Below are positions 1-11,145 of a stretch of DNA of 64,000 nt, piece by piece (positions within the stretch are counted from its first letter, which is position 1; the number at the start of each line of letters is the position of its first letter). Made by a program: the position numbers and the translations under genes. The stretch is from positions 18,476,001-18,540,000 of the forward strand of contig JBHGNT010000006.1 of NCBI GenBank assembly GCA_043228905.1, in the 5' to 3' direction. This stretch comes from Azolla caroliniana (taxonomy: Eukaryota; Polypodiophyta). The notes under the pieces are model-generated. The model ran no database searches. It had not been told where the DNA came from and was given only the letters and a program-made list of their open reading frames with translations.

Positions 1-611
1 AGCTCTTCATCTGACTGATCATCTTGACTCAGTCGCTCATTCGGCCCACTTAGCCACAGCGAGATCGGACTCTCGTCTGGAGTACCGAATCCTTTTTCAT
101 CTTCAGCCTGGATCGTTTTGGGCTCACAAGCCTCATTGTCCGGAATCAGGTCCAAGTTGGGGCACGGAGTTGGTAGAGAGTACCAGGATGCCGATTCATC
201 AAATTAGACATCTCGGCTTACTCGCACCGTCTTTGTCCAGGGGTTGTAGCACTTATACCCTTTCTACTCATGTGAGTAGCCGACTAGTATGCATTTCTTC
301 GACTTTGGGTCTAGCTCATCTGGCACATGCACATAGGCAATGCTACCGAATATCCTAAGGTGCCTTAAATTTGGCTCCGTCCGAAATATAGCTCGTGTGT
401 TGACACCTTATCCCTGATACGGTTTTGGATGTAGACGGTCATTCGGACCGCTTCGGCCCAGTAGAACTTGGGCATGGTCTTCTCTTCTAGCATTTCCCTT
501 GCCGCCTCCACAATCGATCAGTTCATCCTTTCAGCCACACCATGTTTTTTAGATGTGTATTTAGAACTGAAATCCTTTCTACTGCAAATAACTATTGAAT
601 TGGCCAAAAAA
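1..611 (-). mobile_element. Copia element A, distal part (integrase C-terminal side and integrase-RT spacer)
   Basis: This 611-bp piece matches bases about 3400-4020 of element B. It holds the integrase C-terminal part and the acidic spacer before reverse transcriptase, on the minus strand. It stops at an A-run at 606-611, where element B begins. The same integrase resumes at 6345 after B, with the A-run repeated, so A was cut by B. The frame is broken by several stops and it is a pseudogene. The rest of A (RT, RNase H, 3' LTR) lies left of the window. Confidence 0.85.
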
Positions 612-1042
612 TGTAAAGAATAGCATGCGGAAGCAAATAGAAAACCGAACACAGAAAATACGCAGGTTTAATGGAGAGCTTGAATATACACAGTACGTGG
701 GAGAGACAAAGAGAGAGCACAGGAAAAAAAATTCAAAATAATACTCAATCTGTACATAGGATGTGCTCAGTGAGCACTTTTATACAAGTCCATACGGACT
801 GACAAAAGTACTAACGCTTACTTCAATGCTCATAACTGAGCTCTACACTAACTCCCAAAATATATTCCTACGCGGAATATCTTTCCAATGGCCTCGCAGT
901 TTACACACCACTACGGCTTCTCGTTACGCACCGGTTTGTGTACTCGTTTTACGCACCGGTCCGGCCTAACCGATCAGTCCCAACCGATCCGGTTCTCGGC
1001 TTGCACAGCCAATGCGGCCAATGTTGAGCTTGTATCTCAACA
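612..1042 (-). repeat. 3' LTR of element B
   Basis: 431 bp, nearly identical to 5914-6344. On the minus strand it starts TGTTGAGATACAAGC and ends TTCTTTACA. The polypurine tract lies directly outside at 1043-1050 (GAGGGGGAG on the minus strand). Confidence 0.95.
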
Positions 1043-1560
1043 CTCCCCCTCAAGCTCAACTTGAGGTTCCATCCGCTCTTCCGGATCTACGCTCCAGTTC
1101 CTTCTGGCTTCGCGCCTTGCTCGCGCTCCTCGACCTATTCGATTCTGCGTGCCTCGACCCTTCCGGTCAGCTTGCGTGTCTGTGCGGCCCTTCTCAGCTC
1201 CATTGTTGTTGTGGAGTTGGCGCTTCTTCTGTTGCCCTCTCTTCCGCTTGGCCCTTAGTTGATTCGGCATATCCAAATCAAACATCTGAACCGACTCGGC
1301 TTCCTCCGATCGGTTTTCGCTCTCGTCCGAGTTGGCTGTCTCCAACTCGTCTTTGGTCTTCTCGCCCTTGATGGCTTCATCTCCCCCACGCTTGGTTGGT
1401 TTCGGCTCTTTCTTTCAACTGCTCCCCTTATGTCCGCTTTCGGAATCTTCCGCGGATCCGCCCTCGGCCTCTTCAGCCGATCCGAAATCGAATTCGTCAT
1501 CCGACTCGGCGTCGTGGTCTTCCGGAACTTGTCTCCCCCTTTCGTGGTCATTTGGGACGT
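1043..1560 (-). pseudogene. Element B, extra C-terminal tail after RNase H
   Basis: After the RNase H domain the minus-strand reading continues for about 170 codons into a charged segment rich in Glu, Asp, Ser, Arg and Lys (for example ETANSDESEN and LRAKRKRG) before the polypurine tract. The same tail is found in copia C (24,024-24,600) and next to the LTR of A (8712-9095). It is therefore a family trait rather than random readthrough. It has no catalytic motif I recognise. The basic clusters could act as nuclear-localisation or nucleic-acid-binding segments, which is inference. Confidence 0.6.
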
Positions 1561-2129
1561 CACTCCCCCTCAAGGTTGGCACGTCGGGGTGACGCAACCC
1601 AAGCGCACCCGAGAATTGCCGCAACTTGTCCAGACCAAGAGACTTGGTGAAGACGTCAGCGGTCTGCCGATCCATCGAAACATACTGAAGTTCGACTTCA
1701 CCGGAGAGGACACACTCACAGACGAAATGGTACTGCACCTCAATGTGCTTAGTCTGGGCGTGGAAGACGGGGTTCATTGCTAGTTGGATGTTGTTGAGGT
1801 TGTCACAGTAAATTGTCGTTCGATCGGATACTTTCACCTACATATCCTTAAAGTAGCCGCTTCAACTATATGGCTTCGCATGTCGCGACAACCGCTCATC
1901 TATACTCGGCTTCGGTGCTCGACAGTGCAACTGTCAGCTATTTCTTGCTACTCCACACGATCGTGGCACTCCCCAGAGAGAACGCAAAACCGGACGTGGA
2001 TCGGTGATCGGCGACGTTGCCAACCCAGTCGGTATCGGTGTAGCCGACCAACTGCAGGGTTGTACCTGTCCGATATAGTAGCCATCGGTCCTTAGTGTTG
2101 CTTACGTACCGCAGTATGCATTGCGCACA
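1561..2129 (-). pseudogene. Element B RNase H
   Basis: The readable part (1561-1837) has the copia RNase H C-terminal pattern: IYCDN, then a segment like NPVFHAQTKHIEV and VLSGEVEL, then DVFTKSLGLDKL. This domain degrades the RNA strand of the RNA/DNA hybrid during reverse transcription. The upstream half (1838-2129) is frame-broken. The domain sits between RT and the tail in the order expected for copia. Confidence 0.8.
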
Positions 2130-2990
2130 CTAAAGGTGCTCCTCGGTAGCTCGCGCCATGAATTGACTAATCACCCCGACCAAGTAGCTGAGATCTGGTC
2201 GGGTGATGGTCAAGTATATAAGGCTTCCGACTATCTGTCGGAACCTCGTCGGGTCGCATACCTTTCCGGAATCGGGGCGAAGCTTGACAGTTCTATCTAG
2301 AGGAGTCGAGACAGACTTACAGTCGGCCATTCCAAATTTGAAGAGCATACTCAACAAGTAATGTCGTTGGCTGATCAGTATGCCTTGGGGGGTACAGATC
2401 ACTTCGATCCCGAGGAAGTAATGAAGGTCCCCCAGGTCCTTCATGTCAAATAATGCCACAAGCTGGAGCTTTACGCAGTCAATTTCACCAAGGTCGGCGT
2501 CGGTGATGACCAAGTCATCAACATAAAGTAAAATACTAACCGGCCCGAGTCAACCTTTCCAGATGAACAGTGAGGAGTCTGATTTTGACGTTGCAAAGCC
2601 CATCCGATGCAATCGGCACATGATCTTCGCGTTCCAGGCACGCGGGGCTTGCTTTAGTCCGTAAAGGGACTTCTTCAATCGGCACACCGCCAAAGTGTTC
2701 GTTCTGGAGTGAAATCCGAGGGGTTGTACCATGTACACATGTTCCTCAAGCTCACCTTGCAGGAACGCATTCTTTACATCCATCTGATGTAAATGCCACC
2801 CCTTAGCCACTGTTACGGCTAGTAGAACACGCATGGTAGTCATCTTCGCAATAGGCGCAAAGGTCTCATCGTAGTCTTTCGCTACTAACCGGGCCTTGTA
2901 TTAGTTGAGCAAGCCGTCGGTGTTGTACTTGACCTTGTACACCCACCTGCATCCGATCGGCTTCACACCCTTCGGTACGTCAACTAGGTC
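2130..2990 (-). pseudogene. Element B reverse transcriptase
   Basis: Two open pieces carry copia RT blocks: 2550-2843 ([15 protein letters not shown] and KKSLYGLKQAPRAWN) and 2130-2513 (FDMKDLGDLHYFLGIEV, TRPDLSYLVGVIS). The YVDD catalytic box is readable at about 2515-2540, but an in-frame stop separates it from the upstream piece. The domain is therefore dead as it stands. Confidence 0.85.
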
Positions 2991-3613
2991 CTAGGTTTCA
3001 TTTTCAGCGAATGCGCGCATCTCTTCCTCCATTGCGGCACGCCAATTCGCGTCCTTCGCCGCTTCTGTGTAGCTCTCCAGCTCACACACTTCCGCTACAC
3101 AGGTCATGTATGCATAGTGATGCGCCATGTACTTGTTGTATTCAAACCACACAATAGGGTTCTTCTGGCGGGTAGATCGGCGTAATTGTTCATTAGCCGA
3201 TGTTGAGGCCTTCTTAGCCGATGCAGACTTCGCTCTCGAAGACCTGTCATCACTTCCCTCGGAGTCGGACTCGCGTCGATCCGACTCGTTCCTATCCGTG
3301 TCGTAATCCGACACCTTGTTCTTCCCTTTTTCCTTGCGCGTAGCCGTCTCCTCGGCTTCCTGCGCGGGGAATGCACGGCCGAGTTTCCACTACTCGCCGG
3401 CTCTTCATCGGACTGGTCGAATTGACTCAGTCGTCCATTTGGTCTGCTTAACCGAAACAAAATCAAACTCTCTTCGCGGGTCCCGATTTCAGGCTCATGC
3501 GGAGGCATCTCAGCCTCGCTGACCTCATCGTCAGAACTCGGATTGGAGGTGAGGTCTGGAGTCGGAGGCAAGTACCAGGACGCGGACTCGTCAAAAATAA
3601 CATCGCGGCTCAA
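2991..3613 (-). pseudogene. Element B integrase-RT spacer
   Basis: This acidic, Ser/Glu/Asp-rich segment joins integrase to RT in copia polyproteins. It contains the conserved pre-RT stretch (YNKYMAHHYAYM, then a block like ANWRAAMEEEM). Two overlapping frames (2991-3314 and 3104-3613) show a frameshift. Confidence 0.7.
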
Positions 3614-4755
3614 GCGCGCTTGTTTGGTGTGAGGGTTATAACACTTATAACCCTTCTACTCGTTCGAATAGCTGACCAAGATACACTTCTCGGCTTTCGC
3701 GTCCAGCTTCCTCCGCTTCTCCTTCGGTACATGCACATACGCAATGCTACTGAAAACTCTTAAGTGTCGCAAATTCGTCTTTGTTCCGAAGTATAGCTCA
3801 TGCGCCGGCACTTTTTCTCCGATCCAATTCTGGATGTATACCGCGGTTCGTACTGCCTCGGCCCAATAGAACTTGGGAAAGCTCTTTTCTTCCAGCATTG
3901 CCCACACTGCTTCCACAACCGACCGATTTTTCCTTTCGGCCGCACCGTTTTGCTCCGGCGTATATCTGCAACTGAATACGCATCGAATTCCCATCTGTTG
4001 CGGATGCCCGTTGAATTGACCAAAGAAGTATTCTTTTCCGCCATCCGACCACAAGCACTTGATCTGCCTTCCTATTTCCCTTTCGACGAAACTCTTGAGA
4101 TCCCGGAAACAGTCGAAGACTACACTCTTCTTCTCAATGAGGTAGATCCACGTGTGCCACGTATAGTCGTCGATGAAGGAGACGAAATATCGACTCCCGC
4201 CAACTAACGTTCTGTGTCGGCCCCCATACATCGGAATGTATCAATTCGAGCTTGTTCCGGCTCCAGTTACGCTCGTTGGGGAAAGGAAGTCGGTGTTGCT
4301 TCCCTAGATGGTAGCCTTCACAAATTTGTGCCTTCCGGCCACTAAATTTGGGCAAATCCGAACACCACCTGTTTCGATTGCAGGTCCTAAAGCCGTTGAT
4401 AGTTGACGTGGCCTATCCGCTTGTGCCATAAGTCGAGATCCAACTCTACTTTTTGTCCTTTCGCAAACATTGTGGTGCCACCGTCACTAGAGTCGAGGAT
4501 AAACATCCTTCTGTCTCTACGCCCTTGCGCAATAACTCAGCCTTCTTCCTCAATGAAGCACCTGAGATGCGTGAATCGAACCTGCATCTCATGGTCGACG
4601 ATCTGTCCAACCGACACCAGGTTCTTCGTGATTGTTGGAATGTGTAACACGTTCATGAGTTTCCCTTTTTGCCCGACATGGCTCAGGGAAACTTCACCGA
4701 CATTCGCGATCGGATGCGGAGTGTCGTCTCCGGTTGCGACTACTCCCGGTTGCAT
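3614..4755 (-). pseudogene. Element B pre-integrase and integrase
   Basis: 4537-4755 holds the region between protease and integrase (NVLHIPTITKNLVSVGQI). 4134-4355 covers the zinc-binding and linker part. 3656-4231 is the core: YFVSFIDDYTWHTWIY gives the first Asp, CLWSDGGKEYF the second, and PEQNGAAERKNRSV the Glu of the DDE triad. The catalytic residues are readable, but the N-terminal part is in other frames. This enzyme inserts the cDNA into the genome. Confidence 0.85.
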
Positions 4756-4776
4756 CGGTTTCTCAAGGTATGAGAA

Positions 4777-4992
4777 CTACTCCTTGTGGCACGTCATGTG
4801 GTTTGACGCGCCGAAGTCGACGTACCACACCTCGTCCGATTTCGGGGTGGACTTCTTCATCGAGTTCGCTTCGTGTCTCGACGCGAAGGCTGACCCTTTT
4901 GCAGCTTTTTCGGATCCTTCGGCGTAGTGCGATCGTTGCCGATTACCCTTGTCGGTTTGTCCGGAACCCGATCCGGATCCGGTCCTCTCCAA
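4777..4992 (-). pseudogene. Element B aspartic protease
   Basis: The block VWYVDFGASNHMT corresponds to the copia protease active site, normally D-S-G-A-S. Here the Ser is Phe (DFGAS), a change at a residue next to the catalytic Asp. The domain would normally cleave the polyprotein. Confidence 0.75.
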
Positions 4993-5007
4993 ATCGGCGT
5001 GCTTCTT

Positions 5008-5830
5008 CTAGCACTCGCTCTCCTTGTGGCCTTTCTTGCCATAGTACCAACATTCCGCGATGGATTTCCCATGCCGGTTCTCATCGCCTCGACTCCCCCT
5101 GTTTCCAGAGGGTTCAAAATTGTTGTTGCCATCACTTCGGTGCCTTCTTCCTTGATCTTGTCGGCCGTCTCCATTGCGCACCGACTCACCTCGTCCGCCA
5201 CGACCACGGGGCCTATCTCCCTCCATGTACAGCATCTTGTTGTTGGCATGCATGCTCGTCGACACACCAATGTGGTTCTCCTTTGTAAGGAGCATCGATT
5301 GAAAACGACGGCGTATTTTCCCGTGTACACATAGCAGTTCAGAATGCTCTGAACTTCGACGCCAGTCCCCCGAGACAGATTTGCACCATCTCACCTTCCT
5401 CGACGTTCACATTGATAGAGGCTAAGGAGTCGCATATCTCTTTGATCTTCGAGGTGTAATTAGCCACCGACAAGTCGCATTGTCGTAGGTTGCTTAGCTC
5501 CTGTCGGAGTTGAAGCTTCCTGGCTGGAGTGCTTGCGGCGAAAATCTTCTTTAGATTTCCCCAAGCATCTTTCGGCGTTTTTGCATCCCGAATGTAGCTT
5601 AGGAGTTGTTCGCCCCCACAAGACGCGAAGCAGTACAATACTCTGCTCGCCGACTGTTCCCACGCCAGGAAATCTCTGTGTGTCGATTCGGGTGCTATGT
5701 CATTTGCTCCGTCGACATAGCTCCAATAATCATGCCTGAGCAGGTACTGGTGCATCTTGTAGCACCAAGACGCGTAATTGTTTCTGTCTAGCTTCTCCGT
5801 CGGAAGCGAGCTAGCCATGCCTCTATCCAT
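5008..5830 (-). pseudogene. Element B gag (capsid and zinc knuckle)
   Basis: The start codon is at 5830 (MDRGMASSLPTEKL), 83 bp inside the 5' LTR. The first piece (5339-5830, 163 codons) is a copia UBN2-type capsid with the motifs NNYASWCYKMHQYL, ARKLQLRQEL and VQICLGGLASKF. A frameshift near 5340-5390 moves the rest into 5008-5394, which ends in a zinc knuckle of form CWYYGKKGHKESEC. Its second Cys is Tyr, so the knuckle is damaged. Gag packages the RNA in cytoplasmic particles. Confidence 0.85.
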
Positions 5831-5901
5831 CAGTTTTACCTGTTCTTCTTGGTTGGTTTTCCTTTCAAGCTATGTCGGTTGCAAAGGTTCTCAACCCTCG
5901 C

Positions 5902-5913
5902 GCTCTGATACCA
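5902..5913 (-). promoter_or_regulatory. Primer binding site of element B (initiator Met tRNA)
   Basis: On the minus strand this reads TGGTATCAGAGC directly after the 5' LTR. It is the standard plant copia complement to the 3' end of initiator methionine tRNA. Confidence 0.95.
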
Positions 5914-6344
5914 TGTAAAGAATAGCGTGCGGAAGCAAGTAGAAAACCGAACACAGAAAATACGCAGGTTTAATGGAGAGCTTGAATATACAGAGTACGT
6001 GGGAGAGACAAAGAGAGAGCACAGGAAAAACAATTCAAAATAATACTCAATCTGTACATAGGATGTGCTCAGTGAGCACTTTTATACAAGTCCATACGGA
6101 CTGACAAAAGTACTGACACGTACTTCAATGCTCATAACTGAGCTCTACACTAACTCCCAAAATATATTCCTACGCGGAATATCTTTCCAACGGCCTCACA
6201 GTTTACACACCGTTACGGCTTCTCGTTACGCACCGGTTTGCGTACCCGTTTTACGCACTAGTCCGGCCTAACCGATCGGTCCCAACCGATCCGGTTCTCG
6301 GCTTGCACAGCCGATCCGGCCAATGTTGAGCTTGTATCTCAACA
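5914..6344 (-). repeat. 5' LTR of element B
   Basis: 431 bp, the partner of 612-1042. It ends at the PBS on the inside and at the AAAAA target duplication on the outside. Confidence 0.95.
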
Positions 6345-6349
6345 AAAAA

Positions 6350-7140
6350 GTATTCTTTCCCGCCATCCGACCATAGGCACTTGATCTTTCTCTCTGTTTC
6401 CCGTTTGATAAGACTTTGTAGGTTCTGGAAATAGTCGAAGACTTCGCTTTTCTTCTCAATGAGATAGATCCACATGCGTCGGCTGTAGTCGTCGATGAAG
6501 GAGATGAAATATCGACTTCCACCAAGACTAGCATTCTATGCCAGTCCCCATATATCCGAATGTATCAAGTCGAGTGTGTTACGGCTCCGATCTCTTTTGA
6601 TGGGGAATGGAAGCCGGTGTTGCTTCCTGACCTAACAGGCTTCACAAATTTGGGCCTTTCGGCCACTGAATTTTGGCAAACCAAAAACAACTTGTTTCAA
6701 TTGCATATCTTGAAGCCTCTGATAGTTGACCTAACTGATCCGCTTGTGCCACAAGTCGATATCCGACTCGACTTTTTTTCCTTTTGCGAACAAAGCGGTG
6801 CCTATGTCGTCCGTGTTAAGGATGAACATCCTCCTGTCCTGGCACCCTTGCGCGATGATCCGGTTCTCTTCCTCAATGAAGCACCCGAGATGCGTAAACC
6901 GCACCTACATTCCCTGGTCAACAATCTGCCTGACCGACACCAGGTTCTTTGTGATTGTCAGGACATGAATTACATTCATAAGCTTCCCTTGTTGTCCAAC
7001 ATGACTCAAGGGAACTTCTCCGACATGCACAATCGGGTGAGGAGTGTCGTCTCCGATTTCGACAACTCCCGATTATTCTGGCTTTTCCAGATACGAGAAC
7101 CACTCTTCATGGCTTGTCATGTGGTTTGATGCTCCGGAAT
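6350..7140 (-). pseudogene. Element A protease-integrase region
   Basis: 6251-6534 reads as an integrase core piece (IYLIEKKSEVFDYF, then CLWSDGGKEYF with the second Asp). The stretch up to 7140 aligns by order and wording with the protease to pre-integrase part of B but is frame-broken. The integrase finishes in the fragment at 1-611. Confidence 0.75.
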
Positions 7141-7147
7141 CAACGTA

Positions 7148-8167
7148 TCATACTTCCTTCGATCCGGAAGTGGTCTTCTTCATTGAGTTCACCTTGTGCT
7201 TCATCACAAAGGTTGGCCCTTTTCCAGTCTTATTGGTTCTGGATCCTTCTGATCCTTCTGCGTAGTGTGAGCTTTGTCGGTTCCCTTGTCTGGTCTCACC
7301 GGATCCGGATTTATCCAAATCGGTGCGCTTCTTCCAGCACTCACTTTCTCGGTGGCCTTTCATGCCATAGTACTAGCATTCCGTCTTGGCTTTCAATTGC
7401 CGGTTTCCGGCGCCAATTTGACTCCCAATGCTTGTGGAGGGTTCAGAACTACTGTCACCACCATCTCTGTGCCTCTGATTCTGCTCTTGTCGGTTGCCGC
7501 TATTGCGTGCCGACCCACCTCATCCTCTACGCCCACAAGACCAATCAGCCTCCGTGTACAGCATCTGATTGTCCGATTGAGTGGTACTCGACTCACTCAC
7601 GTGGTTTTCTTCGACCATCAACATCGATTGCAGGTCAAAGAAAGACATTAGCTTCTCCCGGGTGCAAATTGCCTTCCAGATTGGCCTACACAGGTGTGTT
7701 ACACCACCGAGGCAGATCTGAACCATCTCGACTTCGTCCACCATCACATTGATGAACCCAAGCGCGTTGCAGATCTCCTTGATCTTGGTGGTGTAGTCGG
7801 TGACCAACATGTCCCGTTGCCGGATATTGTTGTGCTCTTGCCGGAGCTGCAACTTCCGAGCAATGGTACTTCCGGCGAAAATCTTCCAGGGATTTTCCCA
7901 GGCCTCCTTCGGTGACTTTGCGTCTCTGATGTAACCGAGCATTTGGTTGTGCACACAGGACGCGAGGCAGTACAACACTCTGCTCGCTCCTTGCTCCCAT
8001 ACCATGAAGTCCTTGTGTGTCGAATCCGGCGCTGCTACATTTGCTTCTTCCACGTAGTTCCAGTATCCGTGCCCCAGTAGGTACTAGTGCATTTTATACG
8101 ACCAGGACGCATAGTTATTCTGGTCGAGCTTTTCCATAGGAAGCGAGCTCGCCATGCTTCTATCCAT
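7148..8167 (-). pseudogene. Element A gag
   Basis: The start codon at 8167 gives a product beginning MDRSMASSLPMEKL. A stop in the first 40 codons separates it from the longer open piece 7520-8053, which has the capsid motifs ARKLQLRQEH and VQICLGGV. 7148-7363 carries the remains of the zinc-knuckle side (KGHRESECWKKR). The gene is broken by stops and frameshifts. Confidence 0.8.
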
Positions 8168-8266
8168 ATCTTCTCTCTTTCTTTTGTTCTTTACCGGTGA
8201 TTAGGATTTGTCTCTAGGGGTCGCTTGTCAGCAACAGAGGTTCTCAACCCTCACGCTCTGATAACA

Positions 8267-8711
8267 TGTAAAAGTTATTATGCGGAAGCTTAGATAAACC
8301 GACTCAGCCAGATAACAATAGTAAAATAGAAATGAAGGTTTAATGGAAGCTTAAAAATACACAGTACACGGGAGAGACAGAGAGAGAAGAATAGCATAAA
8401 CTCAATTCAAAATAATAACACTCTGTACATACAAATGTCCTACAAAACACTTCTTATACAAGTCCTTAAAATGAGTAACAAAAGTACTGACAAGTACTTC
8501 AATGCTAATAAGAGCGATTAACACTAACTCCAAGGAATATGTCTACGTACTAGGCTTGGAGTGTAGGCTCCAACGGCCTACCAGTTCTCACTATTCCGAA
8601 GTACCATCCAGCTCTCTGATCCGGCCCTAGGTTTCGGATACTAATCTGGTAAATATTCGGTTCTCCGTTCCGAATACCGATTCGAGTTCGGTTGAGCTTG
8701 CCCACTCAACA
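8267..8711 (-). repeat. LTR of element A, shared with the adjoining tail
   Basis: 445 bp, from TGTTGAGTGGGC to CTTTTACA on the minus strand. Gag of A lies on one side, as for a 5' LTR. The post-RNase-H tail of a related element lies on the other, as for a 3' LTR. One LTR therefore serves two internal regions. Confidence 0.8.
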
Positions 8712-9095
8712 ACCTTGCAGTCGACTTCTTATGGCGTCTTCACGCCTCATTCACACTCCTCGACTCGTCTGGTTCCGCGCACCTCAATCTTCTCGGTCGG
8801 CTTGTCTGCTCATAAGGCCCATCTCAATTCCTTCGTTGTTGCGACTCCAACACTTCTCGATCTGTCGGTTCCTCCATGTCGGTGTCGACTTCCGGTGCCT
8901 CCTCGTCCATTTGTCCTTCAGTTGATCCGGTTCCTCCGAATCAAACACCTCTTCTGAGCTGGGTGCCTTTGATTCGTTCCAGCTCTTATCCGAATTGACT
9001 ATCTCCAATTCTTCCTCTATCTATAGGCCCTTCAAACCATCAGACCACATTCGGGTCTTGGCCTTCTCCTTCCGGTCCTGCTTGAGATATGGGAG
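8712..9095 (-). pseudogene. Orphan 3' tail of an A-type copia element
   Basis: The minus-strand reading here (for example EIVNSDKSWNES and SEEPDQLKDKW) resembles the tails of B (1043-1560) and C (24,024-24,473). Homology fades near 9090. The rest of this copy (RNase H and upstream) is absent, so it is a truncated tandem partner of A. Confidence 0.65.
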
Positions 9096-9769
9096 CACTT
9101 GTTGGCAGTAGTCTGTTGCCAGTATGACAATATGCATGGTTCCCCAGAGACTGTGAGCAAGAGAAGGAAGAAGATTCTTTACTTATGGAAAAAGTTGCCC
9201 CTATTTACAAAGTCAACTCAAGGGCATCAATGGCACTATAGACTTCCATGGACCCTTTCTTGAAAAAATCATGGCAGCGTACATCAGCAAATTCCAACAA
9301 CTTCTACAAAGTCCTATCTTTGGTCTTAAGATTATTGTACATCATTGTACATAAAAAGTTGTAAGCTTCCGGGAAGACAAGTTCAAGCTATAGCCTTCGA
9401 GCATTTTTTCTTAATACTATTGAACAAAATCTTTGAAGAAAATTTTTTTAAAATGTTTCCATCTATCTATCTCAAAGCTCACTATAATCCATAATTTCGA
9501 CCTCATGTAAAACTTGTCATCTCATCGTTTTTCCCCTTTAGGACCTACCACTTAATGACAACTCATATTTACACAATAATGCTCCTGGTACTGGTGAACA
9601 GCATGACAATGCCCACAATCATAGATATTAGGTGGAATTTAGTATCATCAACCATGATTGTTAGAAAAGTTGGGTAGGCCAAAAATAGTTCCTCCCAATA
9701 GTTAGAATCTTAATTAACATTAAGAAAATTTAAAGAGGAAAATAAGGAAGAAATGGTGTCAATCCACCC

Positions 9770-9970
9770 GACCACATCCTAGCAAAGGTGAGAGACGGAT
9801 CCAAGTCCCTCGCAAGTGTCCCATATCACCATGTTTAGACATGGATTGTACCTTGGGTTTGAAGAAACCTGACCATCTCCTAGGGAAGGTAGAAGACGGA
9901 TCCAAGTCCCCCACCAGTGTCCTATACCACCATGTTCAAACATGGATTGTACTTGGGTTTGAAAAAGGAG
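9770..9970. repeat. Two-copy tandem repeat, 101-bp unit
   Basis: Unit 1 is 9770-9870 and unit 2 is 9871-9970. Both contain AGACGGATCCAAGTCCC and end with a TTGGGTTTGAA stretch. They are roughly 85% alike by eye and contain no open frame of interest. Confidence 0.85.
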
Positions 9971-10936
9971 GCACACATGTATGAACCTAGAGCTTTGCCA
10001 CATTTTCAAAGTCTCTATCTCAAAAAAATAAAGAAAAGAGATGCCCCTTTACGAAGGTAGCTACCCTTCTTATATAGGCTCAAACCCTAGGCCCTTGTGT
10101 GTGTTTCACAGTAGCCAAGTGATGAAACACTCTAAAGTTATATCCCACCGTAGGATTGAGATAACTCAATCATCACCCTTCATTCCATATGAATTAGCCC
10201 ACAACTACAGTTATGATTACCTTACATACAAGGTAAATGTACCCCTTGTTAATACAGTCCATATTCCAATGCTCTTAGATCTTTATAGGCCTTCATCTAC
10301 TTTATCAACTTTGTCAGAGTAGTTTTAACTTGCATTTAAGCATTCATGATCAAATATAAAGCAACCAAATTCTTGGTTATCCTCATAACACCAATGTAGA
10401 TTATGTATGAAAAATGGCTCTTTTCAAGGTCCCAAATGGTTGGTCGTGACCCAAAGCTTGGATGTATAGTAACTAGAGTTCTACCTCATATTTGTGGTCA
10501 CAAGGTTCTCCAACTAGATGGCTTACTTTTTTTGTGAGGACGACCTTTTCTTAGAGTTAACTGATTGTTTATCGACTCGGAAAGGACATAATATATATGT
10601 GCAAAGGTAACAAGACCTAGTGTCCATGTCGTCTATACCCAAAAAGTCAAACAACAAGATGGGGGATCCCCCATGGACGACCAGTTAGTGTAGAAGGATA
10701 TCAAACAAGCTTACTTGCATTACTACAAAATAAGGGTGTTATCAATGTGCCTTTTCTTGTTAAAAACACATCACTAAGTGATACAAAAAGCATTGTTGTG
10801 GCAAAGAACTTTGGATTCATTCATGGCCAAGTGGAACCACCAAGGTTCGAAACGATGATGGTTGGATTATTTTCATGGGGTAGAGTTTGTAGGATGATGA
10901 AAGAGAGGGTTCCTTATAGGCTAATTGAAAAGTTCG

Positions 10937-11145
10937 ACTAGGATTAGTAGAATTAGGAAGTTAATTAAGACACGATGATTAAGATAGATAGAGATAAGGA
11001 TGTAAACAATATTATGTTAGATTACACTCAAGTCATATGGGAATATTTATGATGTTAGAATTAGTAAGTTAATTGAGATATAATTGTTAAAATAGAGAGA
11101 GAAAAGGATTACGTAAACAATATAACATTACATTAGACTCACAAG
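10937..11145. repeat. Degenerate direct repeat, about 115-bp spacing
   Basis: The segment starting at 10,937 (GACTAGGATTAGTAGAATTAG, then GTAAACAATAT) reappears from about 11,050 with substitutions. It is diverged and of unknown origin. Confidence 0.55.

Larger units (their letters stand above)
612..6344 (-). mobile_element. Complete but decayed Ty1/copia retrotransposon B, inserted in element A
   Basis: The element has two 431-bp LTRs (612-1042 and 5914-6344) that run TGTTGAGA...TTCTTTACA on the minus strand. A 5-bp target duplication AAAAA flanks it (607-611 and 6345-6349). The internal order read on the minus strand is gag, protease, integrase, RT, RNase H, which defines Ty1/copia. The PBS matches initiator Met tRNA and a G-rich polypurine tract abuts the 3' LTR. 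Frameshifts and stops occur in every domain, so it is not autonomous. The LTRs differ at only a handful of sites, so it is moderately young. Confidence 0.95.
6345..8711 (-). mobile_element. Copia element A, proximal part (integrase N-terminal side, protease, gag, 5' LTR)
   Basis: This continues A after the B insertion. On the minus strand it runs 5' LTR, gag, zinc-knuckle region, protease and integrase. The integrase is cut at 6345-6349 and resumes at 611. A is in the same family as B but more diverged and carries many stops. The site next to the LTR reads TGTTATCAGAGC instead of TGGTATCAGAGC. Confidence 0.9.
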
